64,000 nt of DNA, taken from contig JAOWCC010000003.1 of assembly GCA_030867875.1 (NCBI GenBank), positions 1 through 64,000 of the forward strand. The letters are read 5' to 3'. Under the pieces are notes generated by a model. The model had not been told where the DNA came from, searched no databases, and was given only the letters and a program-made list of their open reading frames with translations. Source of the DNA: Actinernus sp. WN-2022 (lineage: Eukaryota; Cnidaria; Anthozoa; Actiniaria; Actinernidae). The stretch's first letter is position 1. The number at the start of each line of letters is the position of its first letter. Shown one piece after another: positions 1-12,841 of the stretch. The translations under genes were made by a program, and so were the position numbers.

Positions 1-515
1 TCATCAAGATCATGAGATCATATTTTGTCACAGTTCTTTGTTCACTGTTGCTGTTCATTTATAATCTCACGAGCGAAGGCTCCAGGGAGTCACATAATAT
101 AGGACAAAGATATGAAACCATTAATTAAGCCTCTTTCTCACTTGCGACATAAGTTTTATGAATCTCACAATCTTAAAATGGCTCATCAAGATCATGAGAT
201 CATATTTTGTCACAGTTCTTTGTTCACTGTTGCTGTTCATTTATAATCTCACGAGCGAAGGCTCCAGGGAGTCACATAATATAGGACAAAGATATGAAAC
301 CATTAATTAAGCCTCTTTCTCACTTGCGACATAAGTTTTATGAATCTCACAATCTTAAAATGGCTCATCAAGATCATGAGATCATATTTTGTCACAGTTC
401 TTTGTTCACTGTTGCTGTTCATTTATAATCTCACTAGCGAAGGCTCCAGGGAGTCACATAATATAGGACAAAGATATGAAACCATTAATTAAGCTTCGTC
501 CTCACTTGTGACATA
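1..515. repeat. 182 bp tandem repeat, about 2.8 copies
   Basis: Three head-to-tail copies begin at about 1, 183 and 365, each opening with TCATCAAGATCATGAGATCA. The copies are almost identical, with a few changes such as ACGAGCG against ACTAGCG in the third. The third copy decays near 500 and the array is cut by the window edge on the left. I see no open frame that depends on it; it looks like a short satellite. Confidence 0.9.
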
Positions 516-2107
516 AGCATACTAAGACAAGCAACGTACGCAGACGCAGTAATACATTGATCATTAGCGGCGCTTGTTCCTATCTGTTAGAATAAGTACC
601 GCTGATAATAAATACGGCACTGTATCATATGGTGCTCGTGCTTATGTTGTTATGTCACCAATCTACTTTTATTCTTCACAAAGCCTTACAGCATCTAGTG
701 AAGGAATCTAATTAGGACTATAGGCTTCAAAGACCATCACCGTCAAAGACAGTTTATTCTTCTCCGAAACAAAAGAAGAAGAAAGGAGAGCGTATGTTCA
801 GTTGTACTTGTACCGAGTAGTGTCTCGGGCTTGTTCAATTGTAAAAGTACGCGTTACGCGCTTAGAAACACTAAATTCGACATACATAGGTTTGAAACAG
901 TTAATTATGGCATGGAAAGCATTCAGTTAGATACTTCTAAAGGGCCGTTTACATGGAGAAAGCTTAGGCCTAGTCTTAGGACTATGCCCAGTCTACATTC
1001 GTGTTACAAAATAAACTTAGAAAATAATTCTTACTGCTGCAACTTATGCAACTCATGATATAATCAGTTCTTACATATTAATTCTTAGATTTTATGATAG
1101 ATTTTTAAAATTATAGTTAGAGTAGATTTTAAAATTGTACATAACTCTAGGGAGGATACTTCTTTCCTTTTATCTTGTTTAAACAATATTTTTGTTAATG
1201 AAATTGATTACGCCCGGCATTGGTGGAATAGTTTTGGCATTTCGGCTGTCATCAAAACTAGATCTAATCCAAATTTTGTGCTCATAAATTTGAGAGCTAG
1301 AGAACGCTCGGCCTTGTTCTCGGGATATGGTCTTTATCGTTGCTGTACCAGGGTCAGTGTTCTGTCTCCACGATTTCTGCTGCATACGTATTAACATGGC
1401 CGTCTTGGGTCACATTCAGCTTGTCCAGTTGCTTTCTTAAAGATAATACTTCATCGGCGAGGTGTTTTACACTCCAACGTAGGTCCACCAGTGTCGAAGA
1501 ATGCACCCTAAACACTGTATCGTCTGCAACACAGGGAACAAAGCCTGATCATACATTTACACAGCCCTCTTTAGTACAACATCGTAGTAATAAATACTAA
1601 GTAGTGGATAAAGAATGAGCGGACGATCTTTATGGGACTTACAAACTCGAGCTGAAAGCGAGTTATCGCACTTATCAAACGTCAAGATGTAGAGACTCAT
1701 GTTTTCAGTTATTTTGGTGATACGACCTATTTTGACCAAGAAAATCGAAGCAAAAGTTTATGTAAATCAGGACGAAATTTCTTGTAGAATGAAAGACACT
1801 GATGTTTTATTCATTTCCTTTGCGTTTGCTTTATGAATTATTAATGAGTTTGATGATAAATAATAATAATACTTTATGTACACATGGTTACTAGCATTAC
1901 GAAAGTAATTTTCATCTAAACTAAAACAAAACATGTACCCTATTCCAGACTGAAAAGGCAAAATGTATAATCCTATTTGACATGTTCCACTGCTAAAATA
2001 AGCCATACCCTTAATATAGGGCGGCACATACCCGTATAACCTATATATGGGCGTGCTTCCCATTGGGGAGTTTTACATCAATATTAATGATGTAGTCATT
2101 CACTAAC
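516..2107. other. non-coding stretch, nothing recognised
   Basis: This AT-rich sequence contains only short open frames with no familiar motif and no splice-supported exon that I can defend. I see no repeat structure or transposon ends in it. Confidence 0.5.
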
Positions 2108-2241
2108 CTTCAGGAATATAAGATTTCCTGCGTCCAATAGGTATCTTGCGGTACAGACATTGATACAATGTCCCTAGAACGACAAGACCGACAAAAACGG
2201 CCACAAGTATCCCTATAGCCAGAGCCGTCGAACCATTCTGA
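2108..2241 (-). CDS. candidate exon with one membrane segment
   Basis: On the minus strand an AG acceptor (plus 2242-2243) precedes a 134 bp open stretch that ends at a GTTAGT donor. In the frame starting with CAG at base 2 it encodes a short polar start, about 20 strongly hydrophobic residues (ALAIGILVAVFVGLVVLGTL) and then a basic tail with the residues R-K-I-P-I-G-R-R-K. That pattern is a single membrane segment followed by a cytosolic anchor. It could be the last membrane helix of the channel gene whose exons lie upstream on the same strand, but the reading phase does not join directly to the 16 kb exon, so another exon or another gene is possible. The call rests on hydropathy and splice sites only. 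Confidence 0.3.
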
Positions 2242-2342
2242 CTGGAGAACAAACCCATGGAATGTTGCGCTATATGAAAGGCCTAGGATTAAAATAAAAT
2301 ATAAAAAAAACAGTTCCACTGAACACCGCGCGCAAGGCATAG

Positions 2343-2806
2343 ACCAGTTTGTGGTTTTTCCCCCGACATTTTGAATGAGGTGCAAAAGTGTTCAATTTAT
2401 AAGAAAACGTGTGCAAATTTTGGAGACTTTTGGACTCATATTTAATGGGTATTCAATACTATAATTTTCAGTAATAATGAGATATGACAAGCGTCAGTAA
2501 ATGGGTGAAATTTGAGCTGTATTGAGTTCTTTACCAAACATAAAACAAATGTTAGTTTTCTATGCAATTGCTGTATAATTATGACGACTTAATTTCAAAG
2601 GAACAGGTAAGATTTTCAAACGTTTTCACATCAACAGTAGGAAAGTAGTACTCTGTAGGATTGTACACAATCGTGACACATAGGAAATTTGAGGTTGTTT
2701 CGGTAAATATTCACTAGATGGCAGTGCTTTTTCCCCCACATATCTCATTATAAATCTTTTGCACTTTTGCACCTCATATAAAATGTCGGAAAAAAACGTG
2801 AACTGC
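2343..2806. mobile_element. MITE-like inverted-repeat element
   Basis: Left end TTTTTCCCCCGACATTTTGA and right end carrying TATAAAATGTCGGAAAAAAA are inverted copies over about 45 bp, each including GAGGTGCAAAAGTG. The interior is AT-rich and has no coding capacity. It abuts the left end of the large foldback element. No clear target duplication was found. Confidence 0.6.
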
Positions 2807-3924
2807 CCCTCAACCCCAAAATGTTTATTTTATTTTCGAAAAGAAGAGAACACTTCTGTATTTAATTCCGAGCACAACATTTAATTCCGGCATGTCGCTT
2901 TACGGCCCTTCTGATAAGGGTTGACCTTTGAAAAGCCCTTATCATTAGGGATTATATTCAAAATGCCCTAATGATTAGGTGTTTGGCAAGCCACATGTGT
3001 TCATATCCCCTAATGATTAGGGGATAGCCTGTAAAATCCCTTAGCATCAGGGGTTTTACTGCAAAAGCCCTAATGGTAAGGTCCTTTCAACACATACCTG
3101 AACTGAAAGCGTTGACAGATTTCTAAACATGAGATCTTTGAGCCTAAATTAGAACTCGATATATGACAAGGTAATCGCTATTCCATCACTCGCACCTAAA
3201 TAAAGAAATATCACTTGCGCATGGAACAGAATCGTATTAATAAAACGCATACGAAAGCATCTACACGTTGTCAGTAATGGTCACTTACCTTCCACGTACT
3301 TCAGGAAGTCTATCAGGCATTTCGTGTACGTTCCAAGCGAGTTCAAGATAAGTTGGCGGGAAGTGTCATCTTCCTTTATTGGGCCGTTAAGCTCTCAGCT
3401 ACCGAGAGCGATTGCAGTTGGATTCATATTTTATGAAGTTTTCCGTTTTACACTCAAATCTCGCCCTTGTTAGGACAGACAGAACAGCGAGACAACCGAA
3501 CGAGAGGCTAATCTATGCAATGTTTTGCAAGACTTGGACCGCAATGTAACATGAGCTTTAACTCGTTGCAGTCGACCTGATCGGACCTACGACACGTACG
3601 TTGGGATCAAATTCCCTCATGCGTAAATACCATTCACTGAATAGGAGACTCGATACTACAGCAATCCTTCTAAACGAGATTTCCGTTTTTGCGTTTCTTT
3701 ACTTTCGAATATTTGTTAGTTTGACATAAAATATATGAATTTGCGATCTTCAGAGTAGAAACAAACACGGTGACAGTCTACATTTTAGTCTCCATTTCCC
3801 CATGTACTTTTCTTGAATTGAACACCAGCTACATTATCAAGAGAAATACGACACTGATATGCTTTATAGTGTTGAATGAGATATGTTTACTGAATGATGT
3901 TCATGACCTAGGCATTCTATTAGG

Positions 3925-4517
3925 CCCGGAGTAGCCAATCGATGAAATCGATGATCGGAAATCCAATCGATATCAATCGATAAAATTAGTTAATTGATAT
4001 CGATTGGTATCGGTCAATCGATGACCAATCGATAGTCACAGAAAAATTATCAATCGATGAATATCGATTGGCATTTTCGATTGATATCGATTGAGCCTGA
4101 CACGTTAATTTCGCGATTTTGGGGTGTGCTTAATTTTCGCGAATCTTCTAAAAGGAAACGCAATGGAATATCAGGTTACTAGCGGCAAACTTCACCGGAA
4201 AACGTACATACACTGACAAAATAGCACGAGCATCAGAAGGTAGTACAGATAGCTTTCCATTTACTGTATAGTGAAAGGATACCATAATTGTTTATTTGAT
4301 GTGGCCGTTGGAGATACGTTTACAATACGTTACTTTACCTACCTGCCGTTGTTTATATTAATCCTTAAGGGAAATCGATATCAACCAATAAGGTCACAAA
4401 GATTTGGTCCATCGATTGTTCATCGATTTCCAATATCAATCGATTGATTGGTATCGATTGGCATCGATTAATATCGATTTTAATCGATCATCGATTTCAT
4501 CGATTGGCTACGCCGGG
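3925..4517. mobile_element. MITE rich in ATCGAT, 7 bp target duplication
   Basis: The terminal inverted repeats read CCCGGAGTAGCCAATCGATG and its near complement CATCGATTGGCTACGCCGGG. TATTAGG directly flanks both ends (3918-3924 and 4518-4524). The inverted arm of the host foldback (about 10030) lacks the insert, which confirms the borders. Both sub-terminal regions are dense in ATCGAT/ATCGATTGG words. There is no coding capacity. Confidence 0.85.
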
Positions 4518-4694
4518 TATTAGGATATCCGCACAACTTGTCCAAAACAGTTCCCCCATAAGATCCATGTGAGCTGAGCTAGTGAATGTTTAGTTGTACG
4601 GCATAATGTACTTTAACTTAGCAGAGTAATAGTCCGAGAAAACAGCCGTCTCTCATGGCGGTTCATTTGACTAGTAGAGTACATGAACGTACAA

Positions 4695-6500
4695 TTTCAC
4701 AACTTAATCAATATACATAGCCCTAGCGTATAGGGCGTTTCGCGATATATTCCGCCGAGTAACGTAGATTTCAAAACCTAATCAATATACATAGCCCTAG
4801 CAATTAAGGCTTTTCGCGATATAATCCGCGGTGAAACGTAGATTTCAAAACCTAATCAATATATATACATACAATGTAGCCCTAGCGATTAGGGCTTTTC
4901 GCGCTATATTCCGGCGAGTAACGTAGATTTCAAAACCTGATCAATATACATAGCCCTAGCGATTAGGGCTTTTCGCGATATAATCCGCCGTGTAACGTAG
5001 ATTTCAAAACCTAATCAATATACATACAATGTAGCCCTGGCGATTAGGGCTTTTCGTGTTCCATTCTAAATATCTCACACAGCCCTAGCGATTAGGGCGT
5101 TTTGCGATATATTCCGGCGAGTAACGTAGATTTCAAAACCTGATCAATATACATAGCCCTAGCGATTAGGGCTTTTCGCGATATAATCCGCCGTGTAACG
5201 TAGATTTCAAAACCTAATCAATATACATACAATGTAGCCCTGGCGATTAGGGCTTTTCGTGTTCCATTCTAAATATCTCACACAGCCCTAGCGATTAGGG
5301 CGTTTTGCGATATATTCCGCAGAGTAACGTAGATTTCAAAACCTAATCAATATACATAGCCCTAGCGATTAGGGCATTTCGCGATATGATCCGCCGAGTA
5401 ACGTAGATTTCAAAACCTAACCAATATACATAGCCCTAGCGATTAGGGCTTTTCGCGATATGATCCGCCGAGTAACGTAGATTTCAAAACCTAACCAATA
5501 TACATACAATGTAGCCCTAGCGATTAGGACTTTTCGCGATATGATCCGCCGAGTAACGTAGATTTCAAAACCTAACCAATATACATACAATGTAGCCCTG
5601 GCGATTAGGGCTTTTCGTGTTCTATTCTAAATACAGCAATCCTGCTAAACGAGATTTCCGTTTTTGCGTTTCTTTACTTCAAAATATTTGCCAGTTTTAC
5701 ATAAAATATGAATTTGCGATCTTCAGGGAACAAGTTACACGGTGGCAATCTGCATTTTAGTCTATTTCCCCATGTTCTTCAAGAGAAATACGACACTAAT
5801 ATGCTATATAGTGTTGATATGTTTACTGAATGATATAATTGATATAATGCCGGTTTGTTTTTAATCTTCTTGTTTACATTTTATTACCTGGACATTTATA
5901 GGACAGGAATTCGATTAGCATATCCGGACAACTCATCCAAATCAGTTTCTCATAAGATCCCACGTGTGATGAGCTAGCAGAGAACAGGAATGTACAGAGC
6001 CCTAACGATTAGCTAGTAGGGCTATTTATCGTCTACCCCACCGACATTAGTTGTGAAATCTAAGTTAATAGTGTATTTGGCATTGTTACAGAGAGCCCTA
6101 GAAATTAGGGCTTTTCGCGTTCTATTTTGCCGAGTAACTTAGGCTTCAAAACCTAATCAGTATACATAGCCCTCACGATTAGAGCTTTTCGCGATATATT
6201 CCGCCGAGAAACGTAGATTTCAAAACCTAATCAGTATACATAGCCCTAACGATTGGAGCTTTTCGCGATATATTCCGCCGAGAAACGTAGATTTCAAAAC
6301 CTAATCAATATACATAGCCCTAGCGATTAGCCGGCTTTCCGTGTTCTATTCCGAGATCTAATTTATTCGGTACTGTTACTGTATAGTGCCCTAACGATTA
6401 GGGGTTTTCGCAATGTGTCCCGTGATTAGGTTTTGACATCTAACTTACTCGGTCCTGTTAATATACAGATCCCTGACGATTTAATAGGGCTTTTCGCGTG
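4695..6500. repeat. array of CCCTAGCGATTAGGG palindromic units, left arm
   Basis: About a dozen degenerate units of roughly 70-130 bp share TAGCCCTAGCGATTAGGGCT followed by TTTCGCGATATATTCCG and GTAGATTTCAAAACCTAATC. The 17-19 bp core is a near palindrome made of inverted CCCTA/TTAGGG halves. Spacing varies and some units carry an extra ATACATACAATG insert. The array is inverted in the right arm at 7916-9910. Confidence 0.9.
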
Positions 6501-6862
6501 CTATTAATTAACCCATTATTTAAAGGCACCGGTACGAGATCGGTGTTATCAGCAAAACCTGTTTATAAATTCGATTGTCGATCTTTTTAAAACAGCGTTT
6601 TAAAGTGTGTTTGCTATAACGCTTTTCCCTTGGGCTCAAGAGCGCAGTTCATTCGTTATTGAAGTGATATATCAGTACGTGACTGTTTCCTACAAAAGGC
6701 CTGTCGGGGCAATTACAATAGCCTGCGAAAACAGTATTCTCTATTCGAGGGCCAAGAGGGGGCTCGCTTTTGGCCTTCGAATAGGGACGGCTGTTTTGGC
6801 AGGCTACAACTGAAATTACAAATCTAGCGATAACTGCAGTAGCACCTGGGCCGGTGTCAGTC

Positions 6863-7653
6863 ATGGAAGATGGTGACGCGCAAGTGCATTCCGAACTTGA
6901 AAGGAGATATGCAAAGGAGAGGCGGATTACCAAGGTAACACATTACTCACTGCTCTGCGCCATGCAAAACAAATATACAGCTAGATGGTATTAAATTCCT
7001 ATGAAGACCCTGTTCCAGACCCACTCTCACTCGTGTTTCAAGACCTGGCGCATAAAACACAGGAATAGGAGATATTGTAGTTGAGTCTACGAATAGCAGT
7101 TTCAGCGGTATTGACCCAAACGCCTCACTTCAATGTAATGAAGCGCCATTGAAACTGTGTATCTAAATTAGTCGTGCTTGTTTAGGAGGGTGTTGGTGTC
7201 GTGTAAGAATGATGGTTTCAATGGCGCTTCATTACATTGAAGTGAGGCGTTCGGGTCAATACCGCTGAAACTGCTATTCGTAGACTCAACTACAATATCT
7301 CCTATTGGCGCGTGATCTGTTGATAAAAACTTGTTGAAAAAGTACGAAACGTCATCCTATGTTTTGAGCCTATATAATTAGTATGGCTTAATTGAGCCAC
7401 ATTTTATTTAGACAAAAAAGGCTGTCACATATACTTTATTCCTAAACAGGTCCAGTTAAAAGGTGTTCGTTCCTCACTTACGGCTTCAAAGTCTGGCGTT
7501 ACGAGGAAAACAAAGCCAAAGAAATCAGAGGTGCAGACAAATCCAGAAGCTAAGAGGAGAGCCACAGTAGGAGAGAAGAGAAGGAACCCTGATACAGTTG
7601 ATAAGGAGCTAGGTCCTCGGGAGAAAAGACAGAGAAAGCGTGTTGGTGATTGA
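6863..7653 (+). CDS. two-exon gene for a small, very basic protein
   Basis: Exon 1 is 6863-6934 (24 codons beginning M-E-D-G-D) and ends at a GTAACA donor. Exon 2 is 7450-7653, after a CTAAACAG acceptor, and adds 67 codons up to a TGA. The intron is phase 0, giving about 91 residues. The second exon is packed with K and R (for example RKTKPKKSE and REKRQRKRVGD), as expected of a nuclear or nucleic-acid-binding tail, while exon 1 is charged and helical. It sits exactly in the unique centre of the inverted-arm element, so it is either cargo or the element's own protein. I do not recognise the family. The splice model is inference from the sites and the continuous open frame. The intron contains a palindromic insert. 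Confidence 0.4.
7064..7306. repeat. palindromic insert in the intron of the central gene
   Basis: The arms 7064-7155 and 7215-7306 are almost perfect inverted copies beginning AATAGGAGATATTGTAGTTG, separated by about 60 bases. This would fold into a hairpin of about 90 bp. It is probably a small MITE; TGGCGC occurs close to both sides, but I could not fix a target duplication. Confidence 0.8.
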
Positions 7654-7915
7654 AAGACGTGCTAACGACATATAGACAAATGTTTAATTTGTACCCTTTT
7701 TACATAGAAATAAGCGGCAATGTCCGCGGTTGCTTATTCATATCTTAACACCGAGTCATTTAAATCGAAGCTCATCTACGGATTACAATGAGATAACACT
7801 TTAGTTTATTTTGATGTATAACTCTCGTATTTTACAATCATATCTTTACGCATTTCTTTAACATAGTTGGGTACCCTGGATACTAGAGGTTCTAAGAGTA
7901 AAGCGCGAATCTTGG

Positions 7916-9910
7916 TAGAACACAAAAAGCCCTAATAGTTAGGGCTCTGTATATTGAGGCAGAATAGAAAACGTAGAGCCCTAACAGTTGGGGCTCTGTA
8001 TATTGAGGCAGAATAGAAAGCGAAAAGCCCCAATATATAGTCAGGGCTCTGTATATGGAGGCAGAATCGGAAAGCGAAAAGCCCCAATAGTTAGGGCTCT
8101 GACAGTAACTGACGAACTTAGATGATTTCAAAGCCTAATCTCGAAATATATCACGAAAAGCCCTAATCGCCAGCGAAAATGCCTAATAGTCAGGGCTCTG
8201 TATATGGAAGCAGATTAGAAAGCGAAAAGCCCCAATAGTTAGGGCTCTGTATATTAACAGTAACTGACGAACTCAGATTTCAAAGTTAAGCCTAATCTCG
8301 AAATATATAACGCAAAGCCCTAATCGTCAGGGCTATGCATATTTCATGATTAGGTTTTGAAATCTACGGTACTCGGCGGAATATATCGCGAAAAGCCCCG
8401 ATCGCTATAACCTGAGTATCAGGCCCTTTTTTGGGGGAGGGGGGGGGGGGGGGGAGGGGGGGGGAGAAAGAAAAGAGGGCCTGACACAAATCAATTCACT
8501 GGCACGTGTTCAACATCCAGAATCTGGCTGTTGAACAAGACTAAAAACTGAATGTGAACGCGAGCTTCACGGCCGTGAACACTGCACCAGCGAACTGAAA
8601 TCTCTCTTATACTCGATTTAAATGGATCTCATAAAAGCATTGGAAGCCGCTTAACAGTTCTTACCAAATATTATTCTTAAGCCTGCACGAAAACTGTCTC
8701 GAAGGCATGTTTCTCGAAAGAAACTGGACGTCCTGCGGAGTGTTGCCTGCGGGAATTTTATTCCGATCTTCTCACAGGTCTGGAAACCGAACAACGGGGA
8801 AAACAAAGATCGTCACCATACGTCATTGTAGCCCTCAGTCAGGTCAGTCCACTGAAGCTGATAAAAACACAGCAAGTTGAAGAAGGTTCGGCTTGCAGCG
8901 AGGGAACGTTTTCACATTCAAAACAAAACACAAAAAACATTTCCCACGGCAACATAAACTTAACTCAAAACCTTCGAGAGAATTGGCCTATATCATTATG
9001 ACGTCAAATCAAAACAATCTATTGTTTAAACGCTAAGGATCACGGTCGTGGGAGGGGGACAAAACAGCAACACACAAAGGAAATCGCTATCAAATGCATT
9101 TTGTAGAACGTAGAATAGCGGTAACAGCAACCAAATACGGTAAATATTGTGGGATAAACATTGATACAGCTGATATCTGGAAACCAGACAATTCGAAGTA
9201 AAATTTTCCTCAGCAGAGCAGATTTAGTTCAAAATTCTATTGTTCATGTCGATTCTGCCCCCCTCATAAACAAGCAGTGAAGTCATAATGACATAGGGCA
9301 ATTATAGGCTTATTATCCTTGAAGGAACAACAGAACTCTGTGTTAGTCGTAGCACAAAACGCCCTAATCGCTAGGGCTGTGTGACATATTAAGAATGGAA
9401 CACGAAAAGCCCTAATCGCCAGGGCTACATTGTATGTATATTGATTAGGTTTTGAAATCTACGTTACACGGCGGATTATATCGCGAAAAGCCCTAATCGC
9501 CAGGGCTACATTGTATGTATATTGATTAGGTTTTGAAATCTACGTTATACGGCGGATTATATCGCGAAAAGCCCTAATCGCTAGGGCTATGTATATTGAT
9601 TAGGTTTTGAAATCTACGTTACTCGCCGGAAAAAAGCGCGAAAAGCCCTAATCGCTAGGGTTATGTATATTGGTTAGGTTTTGAAATCTAAGTTACTCGC
9701 CGGAATATATCGCGAAACCCCCTAATCGCTAGGGCTGTGTGATTAGGTTTTGAAATCTACGTTACACGGCGGAATATACCACGTTAAGCCCTAATCGCTA
9801 GGGCTCTCTGTTAACAATGCCGAATACACTGTTAACTTACATTTTACAACTAATGTCGGTGGAGAAGAGGATAAAAAGCCCTGCTAGCTAATCGTTAGGG
9901 CTCTGTCGTA
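7916..9910. repeat. inverted array of CCCTAATCGCTAGGG units, right arm
   Basis: This is the reverse-complement counterpart of the left-arm array, with units reading AAGCCCTAATCGCTAGGGCT, then TTGATTAGGTTTTGAAATCT. Between 8428 and 8464 there is a long G-run, flanked by short inverted words AGGCCCTTTTTT and AAGAGGGCCTGA, which could form G-quadruplex DNA. About 840 bases of unrelated AT-rich sequence (8490-9330) interrupt the array. Confidence 0.85.
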
Positions 9911-11140
9911 CATTCAAGCACTCTACTAGCCAAATGAACCGTCATGAGAGACGGCTGTTTTCTCAGGCTATTACTCTACTAAACATTAAAACCTCATCTC
10001 ACATGGATCTTATGGGGAACTGTTTTGCTAATAGAATGCCTAGGTCATGAACATCTTTCAGTAAACATATCTCATTCAACACTATAAAGCATATCAGTGT
10101 CGTATTTCTCTTGATAATGTAGCTGGTGTTCAATTCAAGAAATGTACATGGGGAAATGGAGACTAAAATGCAGACTACCACCGTGTTTGTTTCTACTCTG
10201 AAGATCACAAATTCATATATTTTATGTCGAACTGGCAAATATTTTAAAGTAAAGAAACGCAAAAACGGAAACGTCGTTGCTTTAGTATCGAGTCTCATAG
10301 AGCGGTTTTCAATTGAGTGTAGTGAAACCAAACGCAAATTACCCACAGCCAGCCAATCATAGCAGCGAGTAATCACAAGTAACTCATAAATGGCTTCCCT
10401 GTGAGCCAATGACAAACCAAAGCAAAGCCAATTTACGTTTGGTTTTACTTTGGATTCTGATTGGTTGGTTTACTTTCTCAGCCAATAGGACAGCTTAGTA
10501 AACGCAAAACCAAAACACTTCCGACACTCAATTGAAATCCGCTCTATTCAGTTAATGGTATTTAGGCGTGAGGGAATTTGATCCCAACGTACGTGTAATG
10601 TTGTAGGTCAGATATTTCCGATCAGGTAGTCTGCATCGAGTTTAAATCTAATGTTACATCGCGGTCCACGTCTTGCAAAACATCGCAGTGATAGATCAGC
10701 TTCTCGTTCGGTTGTCTCGCTGTTCTTTCTATCCTAACAAAGGCGAGATGTGAGTGTAGAACGGAAAACTTCATAAAATATGAATCCAATGGCAATCGCC
10801 TTCGGTAGCTGAGAGCTTAACGGCCCAACAAAGGAAGATGACACTTCCCGCCAATAATTTATAGTGATCTCCCTTGGAACGTACACGAAATGCCTGATAG
10901 ACTTCGCGAAGTACGTGCAAGGTAAGTGACCACCACTGACAACGTGTGGATACTTTTTATGCTTTTTATTAATACGATTCTGTTCCATGCGCAAGTGATA
11001 TTTCTTTATTTAGGTGCGAGTGATGGAATAGCGATTACCTTGTCATATATTTCTGGCTAAAAGCTCTCATGTTTAGAAATCTGTCAACGCTTTTAGTTCA
11101 GGTATGTGTTGAAAGGACCTTACCATTAGGGCTTTTGCAG

Positions 11141-12841
11141 CATCGCGCAGAATGGCGCGACACATCCGGGCATTTTATTAGATGCAGGAGCGCTAAATTC
11201 AAAGCCTACACAATGAATAACGATGCAACTAATAGAGGAATTGGACTAAAAGGCTTAAGTGACCTAGAAGTTTTGCTTATTTATGGTTAAATGAAATTTG
11301 CTAGAGCTTAGGTACTACCTGGCTTTTGAAGAAGAGATATCAATGAACAATTTCCACCCAATTTCAACTTATTTGAGTGAGTATAAGCATTATCGGTTGG
11401 ACCATGAATTTTGGGTTTTTTAACTGTTTCTACAGTGGAATATTCACTTTAGCTCACTTTGAGGCCAATTTTCGCGCTAACAATCGTGTTTGCTACTTAG
11501 GTACCACCTGGAAAAGTTAGTTTAGTATGTTACTTACTACCAGCCGTTTTTTCATAGCAATCTGACCAGTATTAGTATTATCGAAATCAATATTTCCAGG
11601 CCATGTCTTAAAACCTCGAATTCGCCTCCCGTTTTGAAGTTTGAATATTCCCGCGGGACTTCTCTTGGGCTCTCCAACTCCTCCTTCACGAACAATAGCA
11701 CACCCGCCGCATGATTAGCCATTGAAATTGACACAGAACCAAAGCTCAAAATTATTGTTAAAATAACACTTGCGCGTCATGAGCAAATCTTGAACTTACG
11801 TTTAAATTAGTTCAAGCTCCAAAATTAGACGTAACTCATGTTCGTACGTACTCTAGAAGTATTTAAAAGCTAAAAAAATCGCCCAGCCGAGTTGGCGGCA
11901 AAGTCCATTCAGTCTAAAGCTGAGTAAAGGCAACCGCGACAAAACAAATCTTAGAGAGAATTAAATAAAAACTATAAACTTAGCGCGTCAAAAGCAAATC
12001 ATAACATTGTATTCAGAATAATTCAAGCTTCAAATTAAGACATTGCTCATGTTCGTACGTGCTCTAGAAGTACTTAAACGCTAAAACAAATCGCCCAGCC
12101 GAGTTGGCGGCAAAGTACTTTCAAACTGAAGTTGAGTAAAAGGCAACCGCGACAAAACAAATCTTAGTGAGAATTAAATAAAAACTATAAACTTAGGGCG
12201 TAAAAAGCAAATCATAACGTTGTATTCACAATAATTCAAACTTCAAATTGAGACGTTGCTCATGTCGGTACGTGCTCTAGAAGTATTTAAAAGCTAAAAA
12301 CATCGTACCGGCGATCTCAAAGTTATAACTTTCTCCGTTTTATACGATTCATAGGAAAAAAAGTAAACCAACACGATTCTTTAATTTCTCAGAGAAAACT
12401 AAGCGGCGATTCGAATCATGGATTTAACCCAAAACTTTTACAAAGACAAGGTATCTTAAACTTTGAATTGATAAGTTTTAAGTCTGTATCTGTGTAATTG
12501 GCCCACCAAGGAAATAACAAGATCGAACAGACGAAAGGCTTTGCTTTTGAACTTCAGGGGCGGTAATAACAAATGAGCTTCTGATATAACAACATTAGTT
12601 AGTGTGATGACCTTCTTTAACGAGCTTTGGGAGTCCACTATTCCCATGAAGCGAGCAGTTGACATTGATTGACATGTGTTTCATGTGATGTGGGAGTAGA
12701 GTATTCCCAAACGGATTTGTCAAAAGCCAATCACAATCGCTTTCCCGCAGAATAATTAGCAATGTTATAATTATTCCGTCCTCACTTTAACCTCTCGGCC
12801 GTAAGTACATGTCGCCGAGAACAATAGAATTCTGCGCGATG
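11141..12841. mobile_element. 1.7 kb DNA element nested in the right arm
   Basis: The ends CATCGCGCAGAAT and ATTCTGCGCGATG are perfect 13 bp inverted repeats. Comparison with the intact left arm (near 3041-3062) shows that the sequence GCTTTTGCAG/TAAAACCCC was interrupted here, with at most one duplicated G. The interior contains two or three tandem degenerate units around 11800-12300 sharing GAGTTGGCGGCAAAGT and CTCTAGAAGTA. I see no transposase. An insertion with a 0-1 bp duplication is unusual. Confidence 0.75.

Noticed and set aside
831..2063. Several short open frames on both strands
   Set aside because: They are 60-100 codons with no motif or splice context and fit random expectation in this composition.
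4695..9910. A true telomere or internal telomeric tract
   Set aside because: TTAGGG occurs singly in palindromic units, not as tandem hexamers.
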